A stretch of 64,000 bases of DNA. Origin: Porogramme epimiltina. Its lineage: Eukaryota > Basidiomycota > Agaricomycetes > Polyporales > Polyporaceae. The notes under the pieces are model-generated. The model was given only the letters and a program-made list of their open reading frames with translations. It had not been told where the DNA came from and searched no databases. The stretch is taken from positions 1-64,000 of the forward strand of contig FTLJ01000236.1 of the NCBI GenBank assembly GCA_900155495.1. The letters are read 5' to 3'. Shown here piece after piece: positions 11,171 through 22,345 of this stretch. The position numbers were made by a program, and so were the translations under genes. Each line of letters opens with the position of its first letter. Position 1 is the first letter of the stretch.

Positions 11171-13149
11171 GGAATAGGTGGCCAAGGGAAACCAAATTAA
11201 TGGTGGCAGATACATCGGCGCATGGACTGCAATGTGGAAATTCTACTCAGCTATCTAACAAAGTTTGTTGATGCCATAATTGGTGTCGGAATGGTGTATA
11301 GGGGGGATAGCTTACGGAAAAGGGAGCATGCCACACTTTTCACTAATTAGGAGGGCCGATGAAGTCCACTGCGTTGATGGGGTGCTGGTTAGAAGTGATT
11401 GTATACGAAGAGGATGTTGTGCGGTGTCGGAGGAATGTTGAATGGCGCAGGGGTGGCTACCCCTGGGGATAAAAATAACGTGACTGATCAGTCGAGAAGA
11501 CTCGGAGGGTTGAGACCTCGGCGAGGATGAGCGTAGTGCTTTAGATCACTAATGCCAGGTCTTAGAGGGGATTTATGGCAGTGACTGGGGAAGTTTACTC
11601 GTGCGAAGATGTTAAAGACTTAAGTGAAGAGTACCGCGTCGGTAGCTAGAGTCGGAGCCGTGCCCATAGGCGCGCAGCTCGCGTGGCGGCGGCATTTGCT
11701 TGACTGCCAGGGGCTGGCCGAGCAGCGAGCTAGTGACTGCCTCGCTTTTGCTGCGACTTAAGCTTGTTGCCCGCACTCTGTCATCCATCATCCACTGTCT
11801 CTGCTGAGCCCCTGCTGGGACCTGCCAACTCTCCCCGACCACCTGGCATTTCTTCTCCTACAACCATGGTAATGTGGCAAGGACGCTCAGACGAGCCAGC
11901 CAAGAGTCGGGTACCCTTCAGCCTCACCGTACCTCCCAGGAGTCGGATGAGCAAAGCACCGGGGGTCTTCGACAGCCCCTGCATCGGCCAAATGTCTTCA
12001 ATACCGCCCTCTACGATGACTTGTGGACACGTGGTATGTACCATTCCGTTGGTTATGCACCTCCATTTCTTGTAATTCCGTTCTTCAAGCTCAAAGCATT
12101 GCCCCCCAGCCAGTCAAGGGGTGCCTCACCACTCCGCCTTTTCCCTCTCCGCACGCCACTCCTCCCGTTCGCATAGTCGTTGCGTAAGGAACCCTGGAAG
12201 CGGCAATGGGCTCGCACCGGGACTGAGCATTAACGTACGCGAGGACAACACAGTCAGGCGCGGAAGTGGGCGTGGAGGAAGCGATGGTGGTCTAGGTGGA
12301 GGAGGCGATAGGGCGAGGTGAAGAGCAACGGGCACTGATCGGATGGGAGGTCTTGCGCTGAACTGTGTCGCCGCTGGCAATCATGGAGGAGAAAAGGATG
12401 CATCGGCGCTCTTCTCTTGCGCACGCATATGGCGAAGACGATCGTCAACGAAAGAGGCGCGACCTTGACTTGGGAGTACAGAGGGCCAACGGGGTCTCTG
12501 GAGGTACGAGAAATGGTGCTCCTGAGATGCTACTGGGATGCGATACCCAAGGTGCGTTCCGTGCATGTGAATTATAACGCATTCGGTGCATATTCTACGA
12601 TTGATATTGCGTTATACGAACCTAAGCTCACTATCTCAAACTCGCTGTCGCGCTATGCTACCCAAGGTCTAATTACGCACTTCCTTCTAGGCAGCAAGTC
12701 TACATCCAGCAACGTCAACGGAAGTGTTTGGATCTCTCATCTGCCGGTGAAGTCATCTCTCCGAAGCCTCTGCCTGACTTTTACTCAACGCCGACCGTTT
12801 GGGTGTTAGTCGTATTTGAACCATCCTCCAAAAGTGTCTGGGCGACTTGCAAGGATCCGTTTGTTCAAACCCTTGAAGAACGCTTGACTCCCGCTGTCGA
12901 AGTGTGTCGAGTGGGCGGTCTACACCGATACCCGACGTGTCTTTTCACACAACTCCCCGATGCTTCTATATGGAAGGGTGCTCCCTGTAATGCCTCCACC
13001 ATGTCTATCCGGGATCTGCATGTCAGCTGACGACTGCGCTGTGATAGATTATACGCCAGGCACGACATGGGGCGAGGATCTCCTCACGAATAAAAGGACG
13101 GACGGACGCTAGGAGACCCGACACATGCACGCGGCACAGTTGGACAATC
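11171..13149 (+). other. mostly intergenic; possible decayed multi-exon gene 11860-13030
   Basis: 11240-11300 resembles the 3' flank of HET-1. 11640-11850 resembles the HET 5' flank (compare 44570, 57320). From 11870 there are exon-like pieces: one ending in NVFNTALYDDLWTR before GTATGT (12032), one around 12381 (MEEKRMHRRSSLAHAYGEDD) and one around 12690-13028 (VWVLVVFEPSSKSVWATC) after an acceptor at about 12690. They are on the same strand and separated by plausible introns, but I cannot join them with confidence or name a family. Confidence 0.3.
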
Positions 13150-15110
13150 ATGACGGTCGACTCGCATTTCATCGCCCTCCTCGCCTCCGACAACCCCACC
13201 AAATCCGTGACGATCTTCCAATCGTCCACCGCCGAAGTGACGCGGGAGTTCACGGTTTCTCTTCAGGTGCGCCTACTCGCACCTTGGTCCCCGATTAACT
13301 ATGCGCTTAGAACTGATCGACCTATGCTGCAGGTTGGCAGAAACGTCATCGAGATCCGAGGGGTTTCGAGTAACATCGATGTCGAGTCTCCCCGCGTCCA
13401 CGGTCTCGGCCGCGACGCGCGTGTCTTCGACGTCTCCTGCAACAAATCGTCTCCGCATGAACCCCTGTGGCGCGACCGGAAGAAGGCGGAAGAGATAAAG
13501 GATCTCAGGGCTAAACGCACGCATGTCGACACGGAGCGTCAGATGCGCGAACGCGAGGCTGCGCTGCTCGACAGCGCCGCAGCTGCCACGGTAAAAGACA
13601 AGGGCGTCGACGTGGAGCTGATGGTCCGCCTGTTGGAGCGCAAGCGGGACGCGACGAAGGCGGTCATAGAGCTCAAGGAGCAGCTGAACGAGCTGGATCG
13701 CGCGATTCGGGTCCTCGAGGCTGGCCATGTCGGGAAGTGCGAGACGACCATTGTCGCTACCGTCATCGCTGGGCGAGAAGGCGAAGTCACGTTCCAGCTT
13801 ACGTACCGTAAGCAAGCTATTTACGATTACTTTAATGTGCGCCGCTCACTCGGGTTGTGGTTGTCAGTGGTCAGCGGCGTGAGCTGGCGGCCGTCGTACG
13901 ACCTGCACGCGACGACGGAGGACGGGCACACCTCTCCCGACGTCTCCCTGGTATATTGCGCGAACATCACGCAAACTACGGGCGAAGACTGGAACAACGT
14001 GTCCCTTACTCTGAGCAACGCGAGCTCTCAGACACTCGAAAGTCTCGCCGTCCCGACCCTGTCGGCGCTTACGCTGGCTCCAATCGGCACGGGCGCCAAA
14101 TCACGGAGGAGGCACGCGGAACCAATTGTTGTCGTACCCTCCTTTTCGCGCACACCAGTCGAAGTACCCCATTTGACCTCATCAGCGTCCCCGATGCCGG
14201 TAGCATGGGATCCACCCACGTCGTTCGCTGTTGAGTGCGAGGACCGACCGGCTGCGAACCTGTCGCCGCCCCAGGTCCGAGTCGACGCTGTGGCGCTCGA
14301 CCGGAGCCCGCTCGCACTCGCGTACCGCGTCGAGGGCGACGTTACACTCGCGAGCGACGGGCTGGCGCACCGCATCGCGATCGCGATGCTCGAGTTCAAG
14401 GCGGATCTCAAGTACGTGTGCGCGCCGCGCGTGAACACGGCGGTGTTCATCGAGGCGAGCGTGAAGAACACGAGCGAGTACGAGTTGCTGGCGGGGCCGG
14501 TGAGCGTGTTCATGGACGGCGGGTTCGTCACGAAGACGTCGCTCGGGGTGAGTTCGCCTGCTGCCACCTTGCTCTAAGCATCCAGTTTACTAACAAGGGC
14601 GTCGCGCAGCTGATCTCTGTGAACGAGAGCTTCGAGTGCGTGCTCGGCGTCGACACTGCCCTCCGCGTCGTGTACCACACCGACGCCCGCACCGTGCACG
14701 AGCCCGCCCGCAACTTTGCCGAGCCCACGAAGACGACGACGTCCACGGTCACAATCACTGTGGCGAATAAGCACACGTTCGACGTCACGGGCCTCGTCGT
14801 GCGCGACACGGTCCCACTCGGGAACGAGGATGCGAAGATCCAGGTGATGCTGCGGAGGCCCGACGGTCTCGCACTCGCGAAGGCAGACGAGGAGGTCGCG
14901 GTTGCGCTGGAGGGACTTGGTGACGCGAGACAGGCGAGAGTGCGGTGGGGTAAGGTGGAGGACGGGAAGGGGGGCGAGAAGGACGGGATATACGAATGGG
15001 TGTGCGCAATCCCGGCAGGGAAGAAGGTGCAGCTGGAGACGGAGTGGGACGTGAAGGCGCCTGGAGGACTGACGTGGGAGGAAAAGGTGGGAGCGGGGCG
15101 CAACGCATAG
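13150..15110 (+). CDS. DUF4139/DUF4140 domain protein
   Basis: CDS join(13150..13266, 13333..13807, 13868..14547, 14610..15110), 590 aa; introns are 66, 60 and 62 nt and all phases fit. The N-terminal part (TKSVTIFQSSTAEVTREFTV, NVIEIRGVSSNIDVESPRV) followed by a charged helical region (about residues 100-190) and the VSGVSWRPSYDLHA / ANITQTTGEDWNNVSLTLS blocks are the hallmarks of the DUF4140 + coiled coil + DUF4139 family (mucoidy inhibitor A-like / F37C4.5-like). The C-terminal exon has the conserved ESFECVLGVDTALRV and the closing WDVKAP. The biochemical function of the family is not established. The full set of blocks is intact, so this copy is probably functional. An AATAAAAGG element lies about 60 bp upstream of the ATG. 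A truncated copy lies at 34926-35310. Confidence 0.85.
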
Positions 15111-15980
15111 ATGAACCTGTTGTCAGCCAGTCATAAGTACGTGTGTTTGTCATTACCGGAGGAGCGATTGGGGCCGGATGAGAGTCTCACCTAGTTACAA
15201 GTCGACAGACCAAAGTCAAATTCGTTCAAGGCGGAGTTCACGCCTCGGGTGGCTCAGGCTTTCGGAGTGTATAAGCCATCAGCGGCGTATGAATATTTAT
15301 CTCCCGAACAGCCAATCGGGCGCCTAGGTACGAGTCTGTTGATTCACCTCCGCCGTATCCGTCGGGGCTCAGGTGTGCTATATAAACAGCCAGCAGTCGT
15401 GGCAGAAGGCGCCTGTATTATCACACCTGGTGGCCCCCTTCTTTGTTGTATAGTCAGCGTGAGACGGTGTTGTCAACACGACTCCTTACTACCGCAATCA
15501 AGAATGGCCACCAGTGGGACGTGATTGGGTGAGTGTATCGACTGCATGTCGAGAACCTCAAAAATGCTGACCAAAGTCGTGCGCAGGTTGGATTGACTTA
15601 GCGCAGGACGTGGCCTTCGAGGACGCTACACTCGGAGGTGTCCTTTGCCTCGGGCAGCGTCCAACGTCGAAGGGCTGCGCGTCATTGGAGTGTATCCTAG
15701 ACTTGGTAGGAGGGTGGCTGCTGCATGTCTGAACGCTGCACTAGCACGAGGTACGATTCATATTCTCCAAAGCCAACGTTCCGAGTGCATACGCATTTGT
15801 AATGCTGTTGCACTTGGTGGCAGAGGTACCAGCCGGTCCTGCAGTACGCCATACAAACGGAACACTGGCAGCGGCACATGCTGTTACGATTGATGAGTTT
15901 ACGAAGAAATCGTTCTTAATGACAGAGCTTTGGCAGGGGCGCTTGTGACGGCGAACGAACCCCGTGGGAATAAATTTCAC
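15111..15980. repeat. intergenic segment duplicated at 35310-36000
   Basis: Non-coding as far as I can see. It shares many blocks in order with 35310-36000 (for example GCCGGATGA, then AGTCTCACC, then ACAAGTC). This marks it as part of the DUF4139-TFIIB segmental duplication. Similarity stops at about 15870, where a segment absent from the other copy begins. Confidence 0.55.
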
Positions 15981-16099
15981 ATTCCGCTTACTTTCTGAAA
16001 TTGATTACATAACATTGGGTAAGAAACTTTCTTACTGCCATCAGCACCTCCCCAACCCCAGCCTAGGGTCCAAGTCTGTGAGCGCCTATCTCTCCTCTG

Positions 16100-17103
16100 C
16101 AACGCGCCCCAGCGGGCGCTTGGCAATCAATACGAGCCCAGCCCAGCTATTGCCCAACTGATCCTCACGTCCTGTCTAGAGGGCTTCATCCCGCGCAAAC
16201 TAGCCGCAAACGAGCTCAAGTGGATCTACATCCACCTCGGCATTGACGATACGTACTTCCAGGCCGAGTTTGTGGAGCACTGACAAAAGCACCCTCTCCG
16301 TGAACCTGACGGCGGTAAGTACATTTCCCAAACTCCAACATCCTACTCGACGCTGAACACATGAGTGCAACAGGCTATCGACGCTGGCACCACGCTGATA
16401 TACTTCCCCACCAGCGTTGCCAATAGCGTCTATGACATGGTACGCAGCGACGCCGTGCTGATTCGCTCTTTGAACATCAGTCAGCCATTTGACATCCTAC
16501 CAACAGATCCCGGGGTCGAAGGCCGCCGACACATAAAATGGGCCAGGTGAGTAGCTTACCTGCATATCCATTCCTTGTGTTTACCTGTTCCTGCGCCGTG
16601 GGAAGGGTTCTACACGTTTCTGTGTGGCACTGGCAGCGCACCACCCACCATCTCGCTCGGCTTCAGCGGGCAGACGTACGCCATCTACCCCGCCGACTTC
16701 AACCTAGGAACAATCGAGGGCGACCCATCGTGCGTTCCTCTCCCTCCCCGCGTTACTCATACTCATAGATGACGTGTCGTTGCCATCGCCGCTGCCACCC
16801 ACCGCGCCACCGACATGCAGGAGCTGCGTTGGAGGCATCCTCACGCTCAGCGCCGGCTCCTTCCCGTCGGATCTCGCGATCGTCAAGCTTCAGCGCGGAA
16901 TTCCTGAAGTCTTGTGAGTGCGCCCCCTCCTGTTTTCTGCCCCGCACACTCCTTGGTTTGCTGCACAGTGCACATACGCTCACGCTCTGCGCCACGCAGG
17001 GTACACGGTCTTCGACTACCAGGGCCGCGTCGGGTTCGCGCCAAGCATCAACAACCCGTCCACGCAGGCCCCGTCGCACACGTCTGGGACAGCGGAAATC
17101 TGA
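16100..17103 (+). pseudogene. pepsin-like (A1) aspartic protease, C-terminal half, decayed
   Basis: Exon pieces match the C-terminal lobe of fungal pepsin-like proteases: ELKWIYIHLGIDDTYFQAEF (about 16213-16275), STLSVNLTA before a GTAAGT donor (16316), IDAGTTLIYFP (16379 on), FYTFLCGTGSAPPTISLGF (16608-16665), GGILTLSAGSFPSDLAIV (from about 16828) and YTVFDYQGRVGFAPS (17001 on). The second catalytic Asp is present, but the usual D-T-G is D-A-G. A frameshift separates AEF from STLSV near 16279, and the N-terminal lobe with the first catalytic Asp is missing. The usual length is about 400 aa; here fewer than 200 are recoverable. It lies in a segment absent from the duplicate locus. Confidence 0.65.
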
Positions 17104-17109
17104 AGTCTC

Positions 17110-18781
17110 GCGTACAAGAGTCGCTCATGTACACCAAGCACAACCCTTCGAAGGTCGTGATCGACCTCGAGAAGATTAATGAGGCCGTAAACGGCGCAAT
17201 TTCCTTCCACACAAGCTCCCCAGGAAAGACTTCAACCCAGGGTTCCGCGGTGTCGTGCAAAAGCCGCACCGACAAGCTCTTCCCCGACGTCTCCAGATAC
17301 ACCAGAGCATGCTTACCGCCTCGAGACGTACCGCTCACAGCTCACGCCAGACTTCCTGCCCGAGTTCGAGTACCCGAAGAAGCCGTTCGGGATGTTCTTC
17401 ATCATCAGTTCGTATCCACCCCGCGCCCCCATCGTCGTCTATGACACACTGACCCGCGCTTTCAGGCCGCGGGCTCCACGGGTTCCACATCTGGCTCAAG
17501 CATGAGCTCAAGGTCAGCGTCCCCGAAGACCAGGTCCGCCTACTCGACCGCGACCTATGTTCTGATCGACAAGTGAGGAACGGCGAACTCCGCACTACAC
17601 AAACGCGTGTCGACCCAAGACGATGCTCACCTTCCGCGGGCCCTGTTCCTGCTCCTCGACCCCACCCGCTGCGGAGAGCCCAGCGAGGACTCGTTTGTCT
17701 TTTCGACGAGCACGAGGAGATACGAGTATGGGGAGACCCGGCCTATCATCGTGTTGTTGGAGCCAAAAGGGCGGCAGTCTGATGTCCAGGGCACGCAAAA
17801 CGTCAAGGGCGTTGTTCCCTGTCGATGGGCCGAGACGGCGGACGTCAAACTCGCGGTGAGTGTGTACCATAGGTCTGCGCTATGCATTCACTTACAATTG
17901 CACACAGGCGGCGTCCGGCAAGGGCGCGGTTTTTGCTACCCCATTGGAGAGTCTGTCAATCAAGGTGTCTCGCGACTCTTGCAAGAGTGCGACCGCCCTT
18001 CTCGTCTGCCGCGTCTGTCTTGGAGACCAGGCTGGTGGGGAGTGGCCACGTGGTACATGGACCAAGGTGGACAAGGTACATGAACGCTTGACCTTCAAGT
18101 CCCTCGCATGGCTCGTCGAGCGCATCCGGAACATCGACGGGCAGTTCAGTGAATGGCAGACTTGCAGCGACCACGACGGCTGCCTCACATGCTACCGTTG
18201 CACTCCTGTGTCGCCGTCTATCAAGTGGAAGAAGGTCAAGAAGCGGATCACCGCATTCAAGGACAGCATCGAGAGTCGAGACTGGGGAGTACAAGCACGG
18301 CCTCAAGCGGTGACTCGCGCCATTCGTGACGCAGCTGAAGTTGGACGAGACAGACGAGGGTGTTGTCTGTATTGGGGTCAACATCTCGTCCCTCATGCAC
18401 CGCGCTCTTTCTCGCCTACCGACCGTTAGTCGTACCTCGCCCGCATCATTGTCATGGCGGCTGAACAGCAATTTCACACCTGCGGTCAAGATGTCGTTCC
18501 CGAAGTTCAAACTCGCCAGTAACAAGCGTGACACGGAGCACACCCAGCCGCCTCATCTCTCCAAGTATCATCTCCGTGTCGAGCAGCTCCGCTCGCTTGC
18601 GTGGATGCTCGCCCAAGAGTCCAAGAGCGCACCACCATTCACGGAAGAAGAGATCTCGGAGGCGATCCTTGAGCCTCTCGGATGGCGCGCGGAAGGCCGT
18701 GCGCAGCGCCCTCAGGCTGTCCATGTCCGCAGTGGCGCCGCCCTCACCGACGAGGTCGGGTATGGCTTTCTAACATTGTGA
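17110..18781 (+). pseudogene. SNF2/Rad5-like ATPase, N-terminal fragment, decayed
   Basis: Exon-like blocks in shifting frames: LPEFEYPKKPFGMFFIIS (about 17352-17405), FHIWLKHELKVSVPEDQVRL (from 17482), FLLLDPTRCGEPSEDSF (from about 17646), a GTGAGT donor at 17853 with acceptor CACACAG at 17908, and finally YHLRVEQLRSLAWMLAQES then a truncated nucleotide-binding motif DEVGYG (18755-18772). The RVEQLRSL..ML..E and ADEVGYGKT-type blocks are what I expect at the start of the ATPase core of basidiomycete SNF2/Rad5-like proteins. The lysine-threonine of motif I and everything after it is missing, so it cannot be an active ATPase. A Cys/Lys-rich frame follows at about 18890-19060 (DSCCKRGRKCKHP), interrupted by a stop. 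Confidence 0.5.
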
Positions 18782-19199
18782 CGGTGTGGCATGAAGACTG
18801 ACTTGTAGATCGTGCGCGAATTCCAGGTTTTTCCGAATACCGAACGGCACACAACTCGCCCTAAGTCCAGCCCCAAGAGTTGCGTGCCGTCGGAGAGCAT
18901 GCGCAGTGTGCGGCGTGCCGTGGCCAGCCCGAACATGGACGCAGATGCCCGCCCAAGATTCGTGACTTCAAGCGCAAAGTCGTCCGGCGGGGGTGCCCCC
19001 CTGCGTGAGTCGACAGCTGCTGCAAGCGCGGCCGCAAGTGCAAGCACCCAGCCTCAGGAACGGGGCCCTCCGGCGAGCGCAAGCACAAGGGCGACACCGT
19101 CCGATCCCACAGCATGCGTGTTTTCGTGTCGCCCGTCGTGCCGGCCGTACCTAGAGCAATACGTATATTCGTACAGTGTAGTCTGGTAGTTGTGAATAT

Positions 19200-20096
19200 A
19201 ATGATAAAAACTGTCGCTTGCTTGTGCATCAGGTGTGCACCGGGCTTATTGTGTGGCGTAAGCAACTGACTCGGCGACGAATGTACTTACATACTGATAG
19301 CACTCTGTACCATAGATGTTGATCTGGTGTGCTTGCGCACTGTATAATATCATCATCCCAGCTAGTGTTAGATCTGTGTACTTACCATACACTGTCATTG
19401 AAGCCGTCTATGTATTATCAGACATCGCCGGCCCTGGCGATGTCCGACTGCCCAATGATCAGACACTGGCAGCGCGGACGGGCGGTTATAATGCACCATA
19501 TCCCTTCTATCCCTTTATTAGTCTGACCTTATAAGATCAAACTTCCCAAATTTGCTGATGCGGTATCCCCAAATATTCCCCCTCGACCCCCTCATCAATC
19601 GGATCTGCCAGAAATGGCCTACTCTACTCAAGTGGATCGCTCGTGAGACGCGACTCGAACATTGAGGTGTGCTTTATTAAAAGCCGCCTCTGAAGCGTTT
19701 CGATTTTCGTGTCTCGATCACTTAACAGGTCTCTCGAGGCATTACATCGTCCAAATTGATTGGTTGGACGCTGTTATATACTAGCTGCACTTTGTCCGGC
19801 ACCTAGCGGCGTGCAGCTTTGTAACATTGTGGCCTATGTACTTAGGCCGTGCTTCCCTTGGCGTTCCTGAAACTCGTACACAATGAATACGCCATCAGCG
19901 GACACTCTCATCTGTGGTCTCATCTGTGGATCCTTTGTTTCGAGGATCACATGACAAGCATGTCTCGCAACTTGGTAACGAGTGGCTCATTGTCCCAATT
20001 AGGTGTATTAGCCTCGGTGGCCAAAGCGCACTCGTTCAACGCCACTGTCACACAAAGCACCTCACCACTATCGACGCTTCGCATTCGAACACAAGC
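19200..20096. other. intergenic upstream of TFIIB-like gene 1
   Basis: No gene recognised. From about 19630 on, the sequence matches 36020-36360 upstream of the second TFIIB-like gene (shared GAGACG..ACTCGAACATT, CGGCGTGCAGCTTTG, CTCATCTGTGGAT). This is therefore the duplicated promoter region. 19200-19630 has no counterpart there. Confidence 0.5.
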
Positions 20097-20104
20097 TTTA
20101 TATA
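20097..20104 (+). promoter_or_regulatory. TATA box of TFIIB-like gene 1
   Basis: TTTATATA, 81-88 bp upstream of the ATG at 20185. The matching element TATATATA is kept in the second copy (36362-36369), followed in both by ACCG, so it is the best core-promoter candidate. Confidence 0.55.
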
Positions 20105-20184
20105 CCGGCCTCTACCTCGCATCAAAATTTTCCTACGTACACGCAACCATCACTATACCCACCGCGTCCCTCGACTTCGACAAC

Positions 20185-21314
20185 ATGTCCTTCACCCAGC
20201 CATTCCCGAATCGTATGCAGAGCATCGAGGCCCAAAAACCAACCTTCGCCCCAGATTTGGCTGTACGCCTCATCTGCCCGGATTGCCAAGACCCAGTGCC
20301 GAACCTAGTCGAAGAGTATTCCAGCGGCGACATCGTGTGCGCCAGCTGCGGGCTCGTGCTCGGCGACAGGATTGTCGACACGCGCAGCGAGTGGCGCGTG
20401 AGTTCCATGCGCGCTGTGCTTCCCTTCGCTTGACCACTCACTATGCCGCCCAGACATTTACAGGAGATGACCAGGCCGAGGACCCGTCACGCGTCGGCGT
20501 CGCGTTCGACGCGTACTTGGACGACGCGGGCGACCTCTCGACCACCATCTCCTTGAGTGGCGACTCAGCGACTGCCAAAAACCTCTACGCCGCACAGATG
20601 CGCGCCGAAGCAGGGGCGCGCTCAGGGGCGTCCCTCAACACTCCCGCGGCCGTCGCGCGCAGGATCGCCAACCTGTGCGACATCCTCGTGCTTCCGCGCC
20701 CCGTCACCGAGATCGCGCGCCAGCTCTACAAGCGCGCGTACCACGAAGAGGTCTTCCCGCCGCGAACGCCACTCGACGGCATCCTCGCCGCGTGCATCTT
20801 CGAGGGGTGCAAGAGGGCCAGGGTCCCGCGGACGCTGCAGGAGGTCGCGCAGTCGATGGGGGTGACGAAGAAGGAGCTAGGTCGGCGGTACCTCGCGATG
20901 CAGAAGCAGTTCCAGTTCGGCGTCGGGGCCGGGAAGGATGGGGACGCAGACCTTGCTGCAGGGCCACGGGGTCTCGTCACGCGTTACTGCAACCACCTCC
21001 ATATCGCGACAAGCACTGGCATCGAGGCGGTCGCGGCTGAGGTAGTAGCGCGGGCGGCAGAGGTTTGCAGCCTGGACGGGCGGCGGCCGACGACAGTGGC
21101 AGCTGGTGCGATCTACTTCGCGTGCGTCCTTATGGGGTTCGGAGAGAAGATGAAGGAAATCTGCGAGGCTGGTGGGACGACGGAAAGTACGGTACAGGGT
21201 GTGTACCGGGCTCTGTACGCGAAACGTGAAGAGTTAGTGAAGACGGAGGAGTTGGAGGATGGAAGAGCGCGTCTTGACCGCCTGCCTCCTCCTACTCAAG
21301 CTGTTTCTGTATAA
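20185..21314 (+). CDS. TFIIB-like general transcription factor, paralog 1
   Basis: CDS join(20185..20397, 20454..21314), 357 aa; the intron is 56 nt, phase 0, right after the SEWR motif. The N-terminal zinc ribbon has C31-x2-C34 and C52-x2-C55, followed by [18 protein letters not shown], the B-reader/linker signature of TFIIB. Two cyclin-like repeats follow: the first contains [20 protein letters not shown] and [12 protein letters not shown], the second [10 protein letters not shown] and [25 protein letters not shown] bridges TBP-DNA and RNA polymerase II at core promoters in the nucleus. Its length fits the family. Given a second linked paralog and the accessory setting, this may be a duplicated rather than the housekeeping copy; the domain set is intact. 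Confidence 0.85.
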
Positions 21315-22345
21315 TAGTTCTTTGAACGCAATAGCATGTGCAGCTGTACGACACTAGCCTTAAAGGTGGCTGAAAGGCCGTAAGAAGTGTGCATATCTGA
21401 CAGTGAGGAGAGTCAATAACACAGCATTAGTCACGAATAGAAGACAATACGAAGTAAGGAATGCATTCCTCGCGGCATTATTTCCCCCCCCCCCTCCCTT
21501 AAGTCTTTAGCGTCGTTCATCAGAACTCAGGGCAACTTGTGTGGCGACCGATGACGAGGAGGCTCTCGAGACTTGGACAAAGGTCCGAGAACAGCCAGCC
21601 TCCAGGGAAGGGCGGGCGTCTGATTTTGGCTGCTGAGGTAATCCGCCGACATCTCCCCCCCCACGACGCCTTGCGGACGTCGACGCCGACCCTGGCGCCC
21701 CCAAAGTCCTTGTCGACATGCATCTTGAATTGATATCTACACCCATCCTGTGCCTCTCTGAAGCTCTCCCTGGACGCAAGCCTTCCAGCATACAACCTCG
21801 GCAGATTCAGCGCAAAATCCTCATCGGTCGACGAACACAAACTTTTCAACATTAGGGCTCGTCTATGTGGGCGGGAACACTCATATGAGTGTAGAGGGGT
21901 CCTCTTGGGGTGAAAACATCCTGCTCAAGCCCTTCCACGGAGCGCGGGTAGTCGGGTGAGAGGGACGACATGCGGTGAAGTAGAGAGAAGAGGTGCGTGG
22001 CCTTGTATAGCCCTGTATACGTTGGCACTGATGTGCATCCGTGTGGACGACTGTAGGTTATGGCCTATGCGCGCCTGAAATATGTACATTGTGCTCTAGT
22101 TAGTTGGTATATCCATTTTCCCCCGTCCAAAGTTCGAAGCCGCCTCCACTATCCCATGTTTGTCGGACCCCCAATATCGTTGCGTAACTTTTCCCATCGC
22201 ACACTTCGCAAGCCGCGCACTACCCGGTTCTATCCTTATCGATCCTTCGTTTTATACCTTTCCCTGAGGTGCGGATCCCTCCTATTTCCCACCCGCCATG
22301 TCTATGCTGACACGTCAAGCAGTGGTGTAACATCTCCTCAACGCT
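21315..22345. other. intergenic with repeat A fragment (21510-21800)
   Basis: 21510-21800 matches the 5' end of repeat A copy 3 at 40400-40560 (shared TGTGTGGCG...GATGACGAGGAGG, GGGCG..CTGATTT, GCTGAGGTAAT). This shows that TFIIB-like gene and repeat A were neighbours before duplication. A C-run lies at 21484-21493. The remainder is HET-3 5' flank; no other gene seen. Confidence 0.5.

Noticed and set aside
14028..14567. Antisense ORF opposite the DUF4139 gene, 179 codons
   Set aside because: Shadow of GC-rich codons; the plus strand carries the conserved family blocks and introns.
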